Below are positions 1 to 7,502 of a DNA stretch of 7,502 nucleotides, piece after piece; position 1 is the stretch's first letter, and the number at the start of each line of letters is the position of its first letter. The position numbers were made by a program, and so were the translations under genes. The stretch comes from Chitinophagales bacterium (GTDB taxonomy: Bacteria; Bacteroidota; Bacteroidia; Chitinophagales; UBA10324). The DNA lies in assembly GCA_026786335.1 (NCBI GenBank), contig JAJAYG010000501.1, forward strand, positions 1-7,502, written 5' to 3'. The notes beneath the pieces were generated by a model, which worked only from the letters and a program-made list of their open reading frames with translations, was not told the origin of the DNA and ran no database searches.

Positions 1-61
1 GAAATGAAGTGTGCAAGTTAGGAGGAAAAATAAATTGCGTTCACTACCAAGGGGCGAACTT

Positions 62-1216
62 CTATTTGCTTCTTTTAATCAAAATAAATTCTTCGAAATT
101 ATTTTTGTGAATCACTTTGAATGATGCATCAGGATAACCTTGCTTCCATGCAATAGGTGGTTTTGTTTTTTTTCCGCCGTCAGTAAATTTGAATTCGAAT
201 CCTGCCAATTTTCCAGCACGCTCTTCCACCCAATCAATTTCCTGTCTGTCGTGTGTGCGCCAGAAATAATTATTTGTCTTCACATTAATATTGTGTTGAA
301 ACCTTAACCTTTCGCTTGCAAGATAATTTTCCCACAACATTCCACTATCGTTTCTCAATTGCAAACTTTGAAAATTCATGATCACGGCATTGCGAATTCC
401 ATTATCATAAAAGTACCATCGTTTTGTTTTTACAATTTCATTATGAAGGTTGCGGCTGTATCCCGAAATCTTAAACAACACAAAAACTTTCGTGAGCAAA
501 TCAAGGTAGCGTTCCACTGTGTTCTTACTCATCTGCAGGTTGCGCCCTAACTCTTCCAATGAAACTTCGCCGCCGATTTGCCAGGCAATTAATTTCAGCA
601 GCTCAATTATTTTATCTGCACTCCGCAAATTTTCCATCACAAGAATATCCTTATACAAATAAGAACTAACCAGTTCGTGCAGGTACTCTTGTTTTTGTTT
701 TGCAGTTTTCAATTGCAATAATTCTGGATAGCCGCCAAAAATTAATTTGTCGTCAAGATGGCGATGCATCTCAATTTTATTTTCAATTTGGTTGTACTCC
801 ATTTGAGAAAGCGGGAAGAGCATAAAATCTTTTTTTCTTCCTGTGAGGGGTTCACCAAGCTTATTTTTTAAATCAAACATTGATGATCCTGTTACGATCA
901 GCCGGATTCCTTTTATTTCATCCACCATCAATTTCAAAATCAAACCAATGTCAGGAATTTTTTGAGCCTCATCAATAAAAATATATTTGAAACCAGCAAC
1001 CAACGACTTGTATTTCGAAATGCTTCGCTCCTTCAATTGCTGTTGAACAGTAACATCTTCACCATTCAGCTTGAGGCATTTTTCTTTTCCTAATGCCGCA
1101 ATGAGTTGCTCAATTAAAAAAGTTTTTCCTGTTCTTCGTGCACCCACAAGAAGAATTACTTTATTGGGAGCAATCGCTTTGAGAAGAATGGGGAAAAGCA
1201 ACCTTTGAATTTCCAT
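62..1216 (-). CDS. AAA ATPase with C-terminal DUF4143 (AAA_14 type)
   Basis: A 384-residue protein, full length for the AAA_14 plus DUF4143 family, whose cellular role is largely unknown. A Walker A motif (GARRTGKT, residues 25-32), a Walker B motif (YIFIDEAQ, 78-85) and a sensor-1-like VTGSS (108-112) mark a complete ATPase core. Residues about 217-243 look like a winged helix-turn-helix (SLEELGRNLQMSKNTVERYL), suggesting DNA binding. The C-terminal domain has the family signatures FYDNGIRNAV (269-278) and LWENYL (294-299). It also has EIDWV (326-330) followed by FEFKF (340-344), the D...ExK spacing of a PD-(D/E)XK nuclease-like fold. The start codon at 1216 gives a normal N-terminus (MEIQR). 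The gene is alone in its transcription unit, downstream of the atpDC terminator, with palindromes over its promoter region. No toxin, antitoxin or restriction partner is visible. The family call is firm; the function is open. Confidence 0.93.
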   Translation of the reverse strand: MEIQRLLFPILLKAIAPNKVILLVGARRTGKTFLIEQLIAALGKEKCLKLNGEDVTVQQQLKERSISKYKSLVAGFKYIFIDEAQKIPDIGLILKLMVDEIKGIRLIVTGSSMFDLKNKLGEPLTGRKKDFMLFPLSQMEYNQIENKIEMHRHLDDKLIFGGYPELLQLKTAKQKQEYLHELVSSYLYKDILVMENLRSADKIIELLKLIAWQIGGEVSLEELGRNLQMSKNTVERYLDLLTKVFVLFKISGYSRNLHNEIVKTKRWYFYDNGIRNAVIMNFQSLQLRNDSGMLWENYLASERLRFQHNINVKTNNYFWRTHDRQEIDWVEERAGKLAGFEFKFTDGGKKTKPPIAWKQGYPDASFKVIHKNNFEEFILIKRSK

Positions 1217-1235
1217 TGCAATTTTAATTTGCCGT

Positions 1236-1262
1236 CAAAGCTAAATAAATACCGTCAACAAA
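1236..1262 (-). promoter_or_regulatory. Candidate promoter of the AAA/DUF4143 gene
   Basis: On the minus strand TAGCTTTG (1243-1236) matches the Bacteroidota -7 consensus TAnnTTTG at every fixed base. A TTTG (1262-1259) lies 15 bases upstream as a possible -33 element, slightly closer than usual. The box lies 19 bases before the start codon at 1216, so the 5' leader would be short. The inverted repeat at 1245-1276 covers the space between the two boxes and the -33 box itself. This suggests that whatever binds the repeat controls this promoter. Confidence 0.4.
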
Positions 1263-1276
1263 CTGACGGTATTTAT
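1245..1276. repeat. 13-bp perfect inverted repeat upstream of the AAA/DUF4143 gene
   Basis: The left arm ATAAATACCGTCA (1245-1257) and the right arm TGACGGTATTTAT (1264-1276) are perfect reverse complements around a 6-base spacer (1258-1263). There is no T-run beyond that expected from an AT-rich region, and the repeat lies upstream of a start codon. An operator or other protein-binding site is therefore more likely than a terminator. The core CCGTCA-N6-TGACGG resembles the core of the next palindrome (1280-1305). A further half-site, CCGTCAA, lies at 1232-1238. Confidence 0.85.
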
Positions 1277-1279
1277 ACC

Positions 1280-1305
1280 AATTGCGTCAGTTAACTGACG
1301 CAATT
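1280..1305. repeat. 26-bp perfect palindrome, second CGTCA/TGACG site
   Basis: The half AATTGCGTCAGTT (1280-1292) is followed directly by its exact reverse complement (1293-1305), so the whole 26 bp is a perfect palindrome with no spacer. Its core (GCGTCAG-TTAA-CTGACGC) shares CGTCA and AACTGACG with the inverted repeat 3 bp away at 1245-1276. Two sites with one core, 64-89 and 29-60 bases upstream of the AAA/DUF4143 start codon, look like paired binding sites for a dimeric regulator. They could equally be recognition ends for a DNA-processing protein. Confidence 0.85.
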
Positions 1306-1409
1306 TTGAATTTTGTCTATGAAGAAATAATTACAATCACAATGTTTAATTTTTAAATTTGAAACCAGTGTCAGGGTTGCTGATCGCTGGCAGGGTTTCG
1401 CCTGCGGTA

Positions 1410-1435
1410 GAAGAAAATCATAATAGCTTTTCTTC
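1410..1435. repeat. Weak AT-rich inverted repeat in the atpC-AAA gene spacer
   Basis: GAAGAAAA (1410-1417) and TTTTCTTC (1428-1435) are perfect 8-base inverted arms around a 10-base loop. The stem is almost all A-T and would be weak as RNA. The surrounding stretch 1306-1440 shows no coding pattern. It also contains CAGGGTT twice, 21 bases apart, and a 5-bp GCAGG/CCTGC hairpin (about 1390-1405). None of these has an obvious role. Confidence 0.3.
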
Positions 1436-1440
1436 ACCCA

Positions 1441-1468
1441 AAATAAAAAAGCCCACTTGCGTGAGCTT
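1441..1468 (-). terminator. Intrinsic terminator of the atpD-atpC unit
   Basis: On the minus strand the stem AAGCTCAC (1468-1461) closes a GCAA tetraloop (1460-1457) and pairs with GTGGGCTT (1456-1449). There are eight pairs, one of them G-U. The T-run begins within the end of the stem (six T from 1450) and continues after one A. The GNRA loop, the GC-rich part of the stem and the T-run make a convincing Rho-independent terminator 41 bases after the atpC stop codon. On the plus strand the G-U pair becomes a C-A mismatch, and no plus-strand gene ends here, so minus-strand use is favoured. Confidence 0.85.
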
Positions 1469-1472
1469 AAAT

Positions 1473-1507
1473 TTTTCTAAGTACTAAGGACTTCCGACTA
1501 AGTACTT
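1473..1507 (-). repeat. Heptad repeat array after the atpC stop codon
   Basis: Read on the minus strand directly after the atpC stop, the sequence falls into 7-base units of the form (A/T)AGTNNN, such as AAGTACT (1507-1501), TAGTCGG, AAGTCCT, TAGTACT (1486-1480) and a decayed TAGAAAA. The units have the same period, orientation and partly the same sequence as the first heptads after the atpD stop codon. Both arrays contain AGTCCTTAGT and a TAGT(C/T)GGAAGT stretch. The array ends just before the terminator stem. Confidence 0.65.
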
Positions 1508-1508
1508 T

Positions 1509-1751
1509 TTACTCCACCCCTTCCACCAGCACCGTAACTTTATTCCTTAGCACTTCAACAAAACCGCTGCGAATATTCATTTTGGTTTCTTCTTTCTTAT
1601 TCACAAACTTGATCCACCCTTCATTCAATGAAGAAATGATGGGTGCGTGGTGATTAAGAACTTGAAATCTTCCTTCAGTACCGGGTAATGAAACAGAATC
1701 AGCTTCGCCGCTGTAAATTTTCTTTTCGGGAGTTAATATGTCGAGTTGCAT
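1509..1751 (-). CDS. atpC: F1F0 ATP synthase epsilon subunit, short form
   Basis: This is the F1 central-stalk subunit that links gamma to the c-ring. The 80 residues cover only the N-terminal beta-sandwich, with family signatures LDILTPEKKIYSGEADSVSLPGTEG taken in part at residues 3-20 and 21-27, NHHAPIISSL at 33-42, and a beta-rich tail RSGFVEVLRNKVTVLVEG at 61-78. The C-terminal two-helix domain that inhibits ATP hydrolysis in many other bacteria is absent. Short epsilon subunits are common in Bacteroidota, so this is probably normal rather than a truncation. The ATG at 1751 is the only sensible start. It is preceded after two bases by the heptad array at 1754-1788, leaving no usual A-rich leader. 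The gene belongs to the atpD unit, although a four-helix-bundle gene lies between them. Confidence 0.95.
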   Translation of the reverse strand: MQLDILTPEKKIYSGEADSVSLPGTEGRFQVLNHHAPIISSLNEGWIKFVNKKEETKMNIRSGFVEVLRNKVTVLVEGVE

Positions 1752-1753
1752 GT

Positions 1754-1794
1754 GAGTAGTGAGTAGTGAGTAATGAGTAGTGAGTAGTGATTGG
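1754..1794 (+). repeat. Left inverted arm: five GAGTAGT heptads plus GATTGG
   Basis: Five consecutive 7-base units occur, GAGTAGT at 1754, 1761, 1775 and 1782 and the variant GAGTAAT at 1768, followed by GATTGG (1789-1794). On the transcribed minus strand this reads as CCAATC and then ACTACTC units running to within two bases of the atpC ATG. The arm is the inverted counterpart of the array at 2236-2292. Confidence 0.9.
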
Positions 1795-1803
1795 TTAAAG
1801 TAA

Positions 1804-2202
1804 TTAAATTAAAAAGCTGAAAAGAAAAACTGGGAGGGTGTTCAAGGGAGTAAATAATTTCTTTAAACCAACAATCATCTTTTGAATCTCATTGGAAATT
1901 CCAAGTAAAGCAGTTGTTTCTTCACTAACGGCGAATCCAACTCTTACTGCCAAAAGAATTTGTGTTTCAGCCTCAAAGCATGAACCCATGGCAATAGAAA
2001 GAAATTGTGAGAATTCTTTTTTTGAATCTCTCCCCGCACCCTCTGCAATATTTGATGCAATAGAAACCGATGATCTGTTTAATTGTGAAGTCAACCCAAA
2101 TTTTTCTTCAGCGGGAAATTTTTTTGTAAATCGGTAAACGTTCTCAGTAAATTCCATCGCTTTCTGCCAAACTAAAAGATCTCTGTACCTGTTTAGTTTC
2201 AT
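1804..2202 (-). CDS. Four-helix-bundle protein (S23 / 23S rRNA IVS-protein family)
   Basis: A 132-residue protein of the small helical family first found in 23S rRNA intervening sequences and related to the Avd accessory protein of diversity-generating retroelements. Family signatures are DLLVWQKAMEF (8-18), FPAEEKFGLTSQLNRSSVSI (29-48), NIAEGAGR (51-58) and EFSQFLSIAMGSCFEAETQI (63-82). The central basic segment fits nucleic-acid contact, although the biochemical role of stand-alone members is not established. The last 15 residues (about 118-132, PLNTLPVFLFSFLI) form a hydrophobic tail beyond the usual family end and may be a read-on after loss of an original stop. The gene starts 87 bases after atpD, with an A/T-rich leader, and ends 52 bases before atpC. 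It has no obvious relation to ATP synthase. No retroelement reverse transcriptase is present. Confidence 0.92.
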   Translation of the reverse strand: MKLNRYRDLLVWQKAMEFTENVYRFTKKFPAEEKFGLTSQLNRSSVSIASNIAEGAGRDSKKEFSQFLSIAMGSCFEAETQILLAVRVGFAVSEETTALLGISNEIQKMIVGLKKLFTPLNTLPVFLFSFLI

Positions 2203-2235
2203 TTTTTAAAATTTTAGCAAAACAAAATTCTCTTT

Positions 2236-2289
2236 CCAATCATCTAACTCGTTACTCACTACTCGCTACTCGCTACTTCCAACTAAGGA

Positions 2290-2292
<3 letters not shown>
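2236..2292 (-). repeat. Right inverted arm: seven heptads starting at the atpD stop codon, plus GATTGG
   Basis: On the minus strand the atpD stop TAG (2292-2290) is itself the start of the first 7-base unit, TAGTCCT. Six more follow down to 2244, including GAGTAGC (2271-2265), GAGTAGT (2264-2258), GAGTAAC (2257-2251) and GAGTTAG (2250-2244). Two bases later comes GATTGG (2241-2236). Units near atpD are the most diverged (TAGTTGG, AAGTAGC). They resemble the units after atpC, whereas the inner ones match the arm at 1754-1788. The arm can pair with that arm in RNA in more than one heptad register. Confidence 0.88.
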
Positions 2293-4005
<1,713 letters not shown>

Positions 4006-4017
4006 TTAATTTTTGAA

Positions 4018-5295
4018 ATGAAAAATACTACAGCCGACGAAGCGGTTAAATTTATTAAGAGCGGCGATCACATTTTTATTCATACTGCAGTTGCAGCTCC
4101 CCAACTATTGGTTAAAGCCATGGTGGCTCGCAGTGCTGAATTAAGAGACATCAATATTTACCACCTGCATACTGAAGGTGATGCTTCTTATACCAATGAT
4201 GAGTTTGAAGGTATTTTTAACACACATGCTTTTTTTATTGGAAAGAATGTTCGCGATGCCGTTGCACGCGGAAGGGCCGTTTATGTGCCGGCATTTCTTT
4301 CTGAAATCCCTTTCCTGTTCCGAAAAGAAATTATTCCTTTAGCGGTTTCACTTATTACTGTTTCACCACCTGATATTCATGGATTTTGTTCGCTCGGAAC
4401 TTCGGTAGATACCACAAGAGCAGCAATAGAAATGTCGGAACTGGTAATTGCACAGGTAAATAAGTTTATGCCCCGCACACACGGCGATGCACAAATTCAT
4501 GTGAGCCAAATCAATTTCCTTGTTCAGGGTGATAATCCACTGCCCGAATCCATTTCAGGAATGCTCACTGCGGAGTCAATACAAATAGGAGCGCATGTTG
4601 CAACATTGGTTGAAGATCGTGCAGCCATTCAAATGGGAATTGGTGATATTCCAAATGCTGTGCTTGCCTCGCTTCAGCATCATAAAGACCTTGGCATACA
4701 TACCGAAATGTTTTCAGATGGCATACTTCCGCTCATTGAAAAAGGAATAATTACCGGGAAGTATAAGAAGAAGTACAAGAATAAAATTGTTGCAACTTTT
4801 GTGATGGGTTCAAGAAAGCTTTATGATTTTATAGATGATAACCCAATGATTGCAATGCTTGAATGTTCTTATGTAAATGATACATCGGTGATCAGGCAAA
4901 ATCCAAAAACTACTGCAATCAACAGTGCGATTGAAATTGATCTCACCGGTCAGGTTTGTGCAGATAGTATTGGCACTTACATGTATTCAGGTGTTGGTGG
5001 CCAAATGGATTTCATTCGGGGTGCTTCTCTTTCTGAAGGCGGAAAAGCAATTCTTGCACTTCCTTCCTCCACTTCAAAAGGGCTTTCACGAATTGTTCCC
5101 TTTCTTAAAGAAGGCGCGGGTGTTGTAACCACCAGAGCCCATATTCATTATGTTGTTACTGAATATGGTATTGCTTATTTATATGGTAAGGATATGAAAG
5201 AGCGTGCTGCTGAACTCATTAACATTGCTCATCCAAATCACAAAGAGTCACTTAGCCGTGCCGCTTACGAAAGATTTAAACCATCAAAAAGCTAA
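4018..5295 (+). CDS. Acetyl-CoA hydrolase / CoA-transferase family protein (4-hydroxybutyrate CoA-transferase-like)
   Basis: A 425-residue cytoplasmic enzyme of the family that moves CoA between acetyl-CoA and short carboxylic acids through a glutamyl-CoA thioester. The N-terminal half (about 1-185) and C-terminal half (about 190-420) match the two CoA-transferase domains. Visible motifs are GIGDIPNAV (207-215), IHTEMFSDG (227-235) with Glu230 as the likely catalytic glutamate, SGVGGQMDFIRGA (324-336) and TEYGIAYLYGK (381-391). The ATG at 4018 fits the family N-terminus (ADEAVKFIKSGDHIFI). An upstream ATG at 3967 would add 17 hydrophobic residues ([11 protein letters not shown]) and overlap the start of the longer atpD frame, so it is less likely. 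No neighbour points to a substrate. Acetate, succinate, butyrate and 4-hydroxybutyrate are all possible acceptors. Confidence 0.93.
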   Translation: MKNTTADEAVKFIKSGDHIFIHTAVAAPQLLVKAMVARSAELRDINIYHLHTEGDASYTNDEFEGIFNTHAFFIGKNVRDAVARGRAVYVPAFLSEIPFLFRKEIIPLAVSLITVSPPDIHGFCSLGTSVDTTRAAIEMSELVIAQVNKFMPRTHGDAQIHVSQINFLVQGDNPLPESISGMLTAESIQIGAHVATLVEDRAAIQMGIGDIPNAVLASLQHHKDLGIHTEMFSDGILPLIEKGIITGKYKKKYKNKIVATFVMGSRKLYDFIDDNPMIAMLECSYVNDTSVIRQNPKTTAINSAIEIDLTGQVCADSIGTYMYSGVGGQMDFIRGASLSEGGKAILALPSSTSKGLSRIVPFLKEGAGVVTTRAHIHYVVTEYGIAYLYGKDMKERAAELINIAHPNHKESLSRAAYERFKPSKS

Positions 5296-5357
5296 ACAGA
5301 TCTTAATCAAATTTAAGTTTCATGCAATTCCATTTAATTTTACAACAATTAAAAATT

Positions 5358-6767
5358 ATGAAACTGAAAAAATATTTACTTCTGCTTATTCTGGTTTTCC
5401 CATTAATTATTTCAGCACAAAAAACCGGTTACCAAATAATTGTTCAGGTTCCTACTATGATGGATACCACTTGTTTCCTCGGCAGATATTATGGCGATAA
5501 ACAATACATTATTGATACAGTAAAAAGTGATAAAAGCGGCACCGCAGTTTTTACCGGTAAAAATAAATTGGATGGCGGACTTTATCTTTTTGTTTTCCCT
5601 GATAAAAGATATTTTGAAATCATCGTTGACCAAGAGCAATATTTCTCAATGGAAACACAGTGGGAAGATCCCATCAAGAACATGAAAGTGAAGGGTTCAA
5701 AGGATAATGAGCTCTTTTATGGTTACCTCAACCATGCAATATTGTTGCAGCATGAGTCGGCAGATATTCAAAAAAAATTTACGACAGCAAAAACCAAATC
5801 AGATTCATCTGTGGTTTATGAAGAGTTGAAATTAAGTGAAAAGAAAGTTCAGCACTCACGGGATGAATACATTAAAACGTACCCAACAACTTTTCTTGCC
5901 AAAGTTTTTACTGCAATGAAAGAACCGGTGGTACCGGATGAAATTCCAACACTTCCAAACGGAAGAAAAGATTCAACCTTTGCTTACAGGTATTATAAAT
6001 CTCATTATTGGGACAATATTGATTTTAGTGACAACAGAATGTTGCGCACACCCTTTTTTGGTTCAAAACTTAATAAGTATATCCGCGATTTAACAGTTCA
6101 GGTTCCCGACTCCATCAATAAAGAAGCTGACTACTTATGCGCAAAAGCAAAAGCTGACAGCGAAATGTATAAGTATGTTACCTGGTGGATCACTTACAGC
6201 TATGAAACATCTAAAGTGATGGGCATGGATGCTGTATTCGTTCACATGGTAGAAAACTATTACATGACTCAAAAAGCCTGGTGGATAGATTCTGCTACGC
6301 TTGATAAAATGATTGATCGTGCAAGAAAGATTGCACCTAATTTAATTGGCAATACCGCTCCCGAATTAGCACTAAAAGATTCATCAGGCAATTGGCAAAT
6401 ACTGAGCAAAGTAAAAGCCCGGTTTACCATTCTCCTGTTCTGGGATCCCGATTGCGGTCACTGTCAAAAAGAAATTCCGAAAGTAAAAGAAGTGTATGAA
6501 GCAAATAAAGAAAAAGGGGTTGCAGTTTATGCTGTAGATATTGAACCCGACCCCGAAAAATGGAAAAAGTTTATTCGGGAGAAAAAACTTGACTGGATAA
6601 ATGTGAATGATGCAGAGCATCAAAGTAATTTCAGGCAGTTGTACGATATTTATTCAACGCCGGTGATTTATATTCTTGATGAAAAGAAAGTTATTAAAGC
6701 AAAACGTATTGGAGCTGATCAATTGGAAGAGGTTCTTACTCATTTTATGAATGAAAAGAAGAGCTGA
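5358..6767 (+). CDS. Exported thioredoxin-like (TlpA-type) protein with DUF4369 and DUF5106
   Basis: A 469-residue protein likely exported to the periplasm. Residues 1-20 are a signal peptide (KLKK, then a LLLLILVFPLII core, ending ISA before Gln21); there is no lipobox cysteine. Residues about 25-120 resemble DUF4369 and about 120-325 DUF5106, with the aromatic stretch YKYVTWWITYSYE (271-283). From about 330 a thioredoxin/AhpC-TSA domain follows: GNTAPELALKD (331-341), FWDPDCGHCQKEIP (361-374) with redox Cys366 and Cys369, and the cis-proline loop STPVIYI (433-439). It probably reduces or isomerises disulfides of secreted proteins. The ATG at 5358 begins the signal peptide and has an A-rich leader; an upstream ATG at 5322 would put 12 residues in front of it. 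It starts 62 bases after the CoA-transferase gene with no clear terminator between, so co-transcription is possible. Confidence 0.93.
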   Translation: MKLKKYLLLLILVFPLIISAQKTGYQIIVQVPTMMDTTCFLGRYYGDKQYIIDTVKSDKSGTAVFTGKNKLDGGLYLFVFPDKRYFEIIVDQEQYFSMETQWEDPIKNMKVKGSKDNELFYGYLNHAILLQHESADIQKKFTTAKTKSDSSVVYEELKLSEKKVQHSRDEYIKTYPTTFLAKVFTAMKEPVVPDEIPTLPNGRKDSTFAYRYYKSHYWDNIDFSDNRMLRTPFFGSKLNKYIRDLTVQVPDSINKEADYLCAKAKADSEMYKYVTWWITYSYETSKVMGMDAVFVHMVENYYMTQKAWWIDSATLDKMIDRARKIAPNLIGNTAPELALKDSSGNWQILSKVKARFTILLFWDPDCGHCQKEIPKVKEVYEANKEKGVAVYAVDIEPDPEKWKKFIREKKLDWINVNDAEHQSNFRQLYDIYSTPVIYILDEKKVIKAKRIGADQLEEVLTHFMNEKKS

Positions 6768-7502
6768 TCAGAGTTCAATCTTCAATCCATCATAACCCAG
6801 ATAAATTCCATCGGGTAATTCATTCGATACTTCATCATGCAAACCCATTTGGTGACTCATGTGAGTGAAGTAAGTTTTTTCGGGCCCGATCTTTTGCGAG
6901 AGTTCAATTGCTTCTGCCAACGAGAAATGCGAAATGTGTTTTTCTTTTCTCAAAGCATTCAACACCAAAATTTTTGATCCTTTTATTTTCTCCATTTCCT
7001 TTTCAGCAATTTTACTTGCATCGGTGATGTAAGTAAAATCACCAAACCGGTAACCAAGTACCGAAAGTTTATGGTGCATTACTTCAACTGGAATAATTTT
7101 TAAATCGCCGATTTGAAAAGGCGAAATTGTGATGCTGTGAAATTTAACTTTAGGTATCCATGGGTAATCATTCTTTTCATCAAAGGCATAATAAAATTCT
7201 CTGCGAATATTTTGCTGCACTTCCTGCGTGGCATAAATATCCATTGGTTTTTGCTGAAAGAAATTGAAAGCTCTTATATCATCTAAACCTGCTACATGAT
7301 CCTGATGCGAATGCGTATATATAATTGCATCTAAGGTCTTTACTTTTTCTCTTAAAAGTTGTTGACGAAAATCGGGGCCCGAATCAATTACAACTGTAAA
7401 ATCATTTTGCTCAATCAGCAATGAAGTACGAAGTCGTTTATCTTTTGAGTTTGTTGACTCACAAACTTTACAAGGGCAACCAAGCACCGGAATGCCCTGC
7501 GA
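6768..7502 (-). CDS. PhnP-like metallo-beta-lactamase-fold hydrolase, 5' end outside the window
   Basis: The frame is open to the window edge. Its first visible codons read SQGIPVLGCPCKVC, part of the usual N-terminal strand that begins with FLGTGTSQGIP, so about ten residues including the start are missing. A GTG at 7487 is the valine of that motif, not a start. The visible 244 residues include CPCKVC (residues 9-14), matching the structural zinc site of PhnP-type enzymes. They also include the metal motif THSHQDH (63-69) and later metal ligands in VMHHK (141-145), ITDAS (159-163) and THMSH (213-217). Relatives hydrolyse cyclic phosphodiesters such as phosphoribosyl 1,2-cyclic phosphate. No phosphonate genes are visible, so the substrate is open. 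The stop codon directly abuts that of the converging thioredoxin gene. Confidence 0.92.
   Translation of the reverse strand, partial: SQGIPVLGCPCKVCESTNSKDKRLRTSLLIEQNDFTVVIDSGPDFRQQLLREKVKTLDAIIYTHSHQDHVAGLDDIRAFNFFQQKPMDIYATQEVQQNIRREFYYAFDEKNDYPWIPKVKFHSITISPFQIGDLKIIPVEVMHHKLSVLGYRFGDFTYITDASKIAEKEMEKIKGSKILVLNALRKEKHISHFSLAEAIELSQKIGPEKTYFTHMSHQMGLHDEVSNELPDGIYLGYDGLKIEL

Noticed and set aside
39..59. Possible weak terminator after the AAA/DUF4143 gene (GTTCAC/GCGAAC stem)
   Set aside because: There are only six pairs, one a wobble, with a 9-base loop. The following T-rich stretch on the minus strand is broken, so it is too weak to call.
1..61. Possible end of another gene at the window start
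   Set aside because: One plus-strand frame is open from position 3 to about 116, but it overlaps the AAA gene and encodes nothing recognisable.
1804..2202. Avd accessory gene of a diversity-generating retroelement
   Set aside because: No reverse transcriptase, template repeat or variable repeat is present, and the sequence fits the S23/IVS branch of the fold.
6712..6770. Direct repeat GAGCTGATCA at 6712-6721 and 6761-6770
   Set aside because: A single 10-bp match within a 7.5-kb window is expected by chance, and the first copy is inside coding sequence.
7485..7487. GTG at 7487 as start of the metallo-hydrolase
   Set aside because: The codons upstream to the window edge (SQGIP) continue the conserved N-terminal motif, so this GTG is an internal valine.

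Overview
The window looks like a chromosomal segment from a member of the Bacteroidota, probably near the Chitinophagales or Sphingobacteriales. The evidence is the low-GC sequence, A/T-rich leaders instead of Shine-Dalgarno sites, promoter-like boxes close to TAnnTTTG, an atpD-atpC pair with no other ATP synthase genes beside it, a very short epsilon subunit, and an exported DUF4369/DUF5106/thioredoxin protein of a kind typical of this phylum. The species cannot be named from the sequence. No rRNA, tRNA, CRISPR array or transposase gene is visible.

Layout. Positions 62-1216 (minus) encode a lone AAA ATPase of the AAA_14/DUF4143 type. Its upstream region (1232-1305) holds two strong palindromes with a shared core, one overlapping its likely promoter. 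A clean intrinsic terminator at 1441-1468 (minus) ends the unit made of atpD (2290-3795), a four-helix-bundle (S23/IVS-type) gene (1804-2202) and atpC (1509-1751). A 222-bp divergent region (3796-4017) separates atpD from a plus-strand acetyl-CoA hydrolase/CoA-transferase family gene (4018-5295). This is followed by a secreted TlpA-like thioredoxin protein (5358-6767). A PhnP-like metallo-beta-lactamase-fold hydrolase on the minus strand (6768 to beyond 7502) converges on it with no spacer and runs off the window edge.

The housekeeping genes look intact and ordinary. The unusual part is 1754-2292. A four-helix-bundle gene sits between atpD and atpC, and its two flanks are inverted arrays of a degenerate 7-base repeat (consensus GAGTAGT). 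Both arrays end on the inside in the same hexamer, GATTGG. One array begins exactly at the atpD stop codon, and the other ends two bases before the atpC start codon. A third array of related heptads follows the atpC stop codon. Read as RNA, the flanks can pair and loop out the four-helix-bundle ORF, much as rRNA intervening sequences that carry the same protein family are bounded by a stem. I infer an IVS-like cassette inserted in the ATP synthase mRNA, with a possible effect on translation of the epsilon subunit. The sequence shows the arrangement but not mobility or function.
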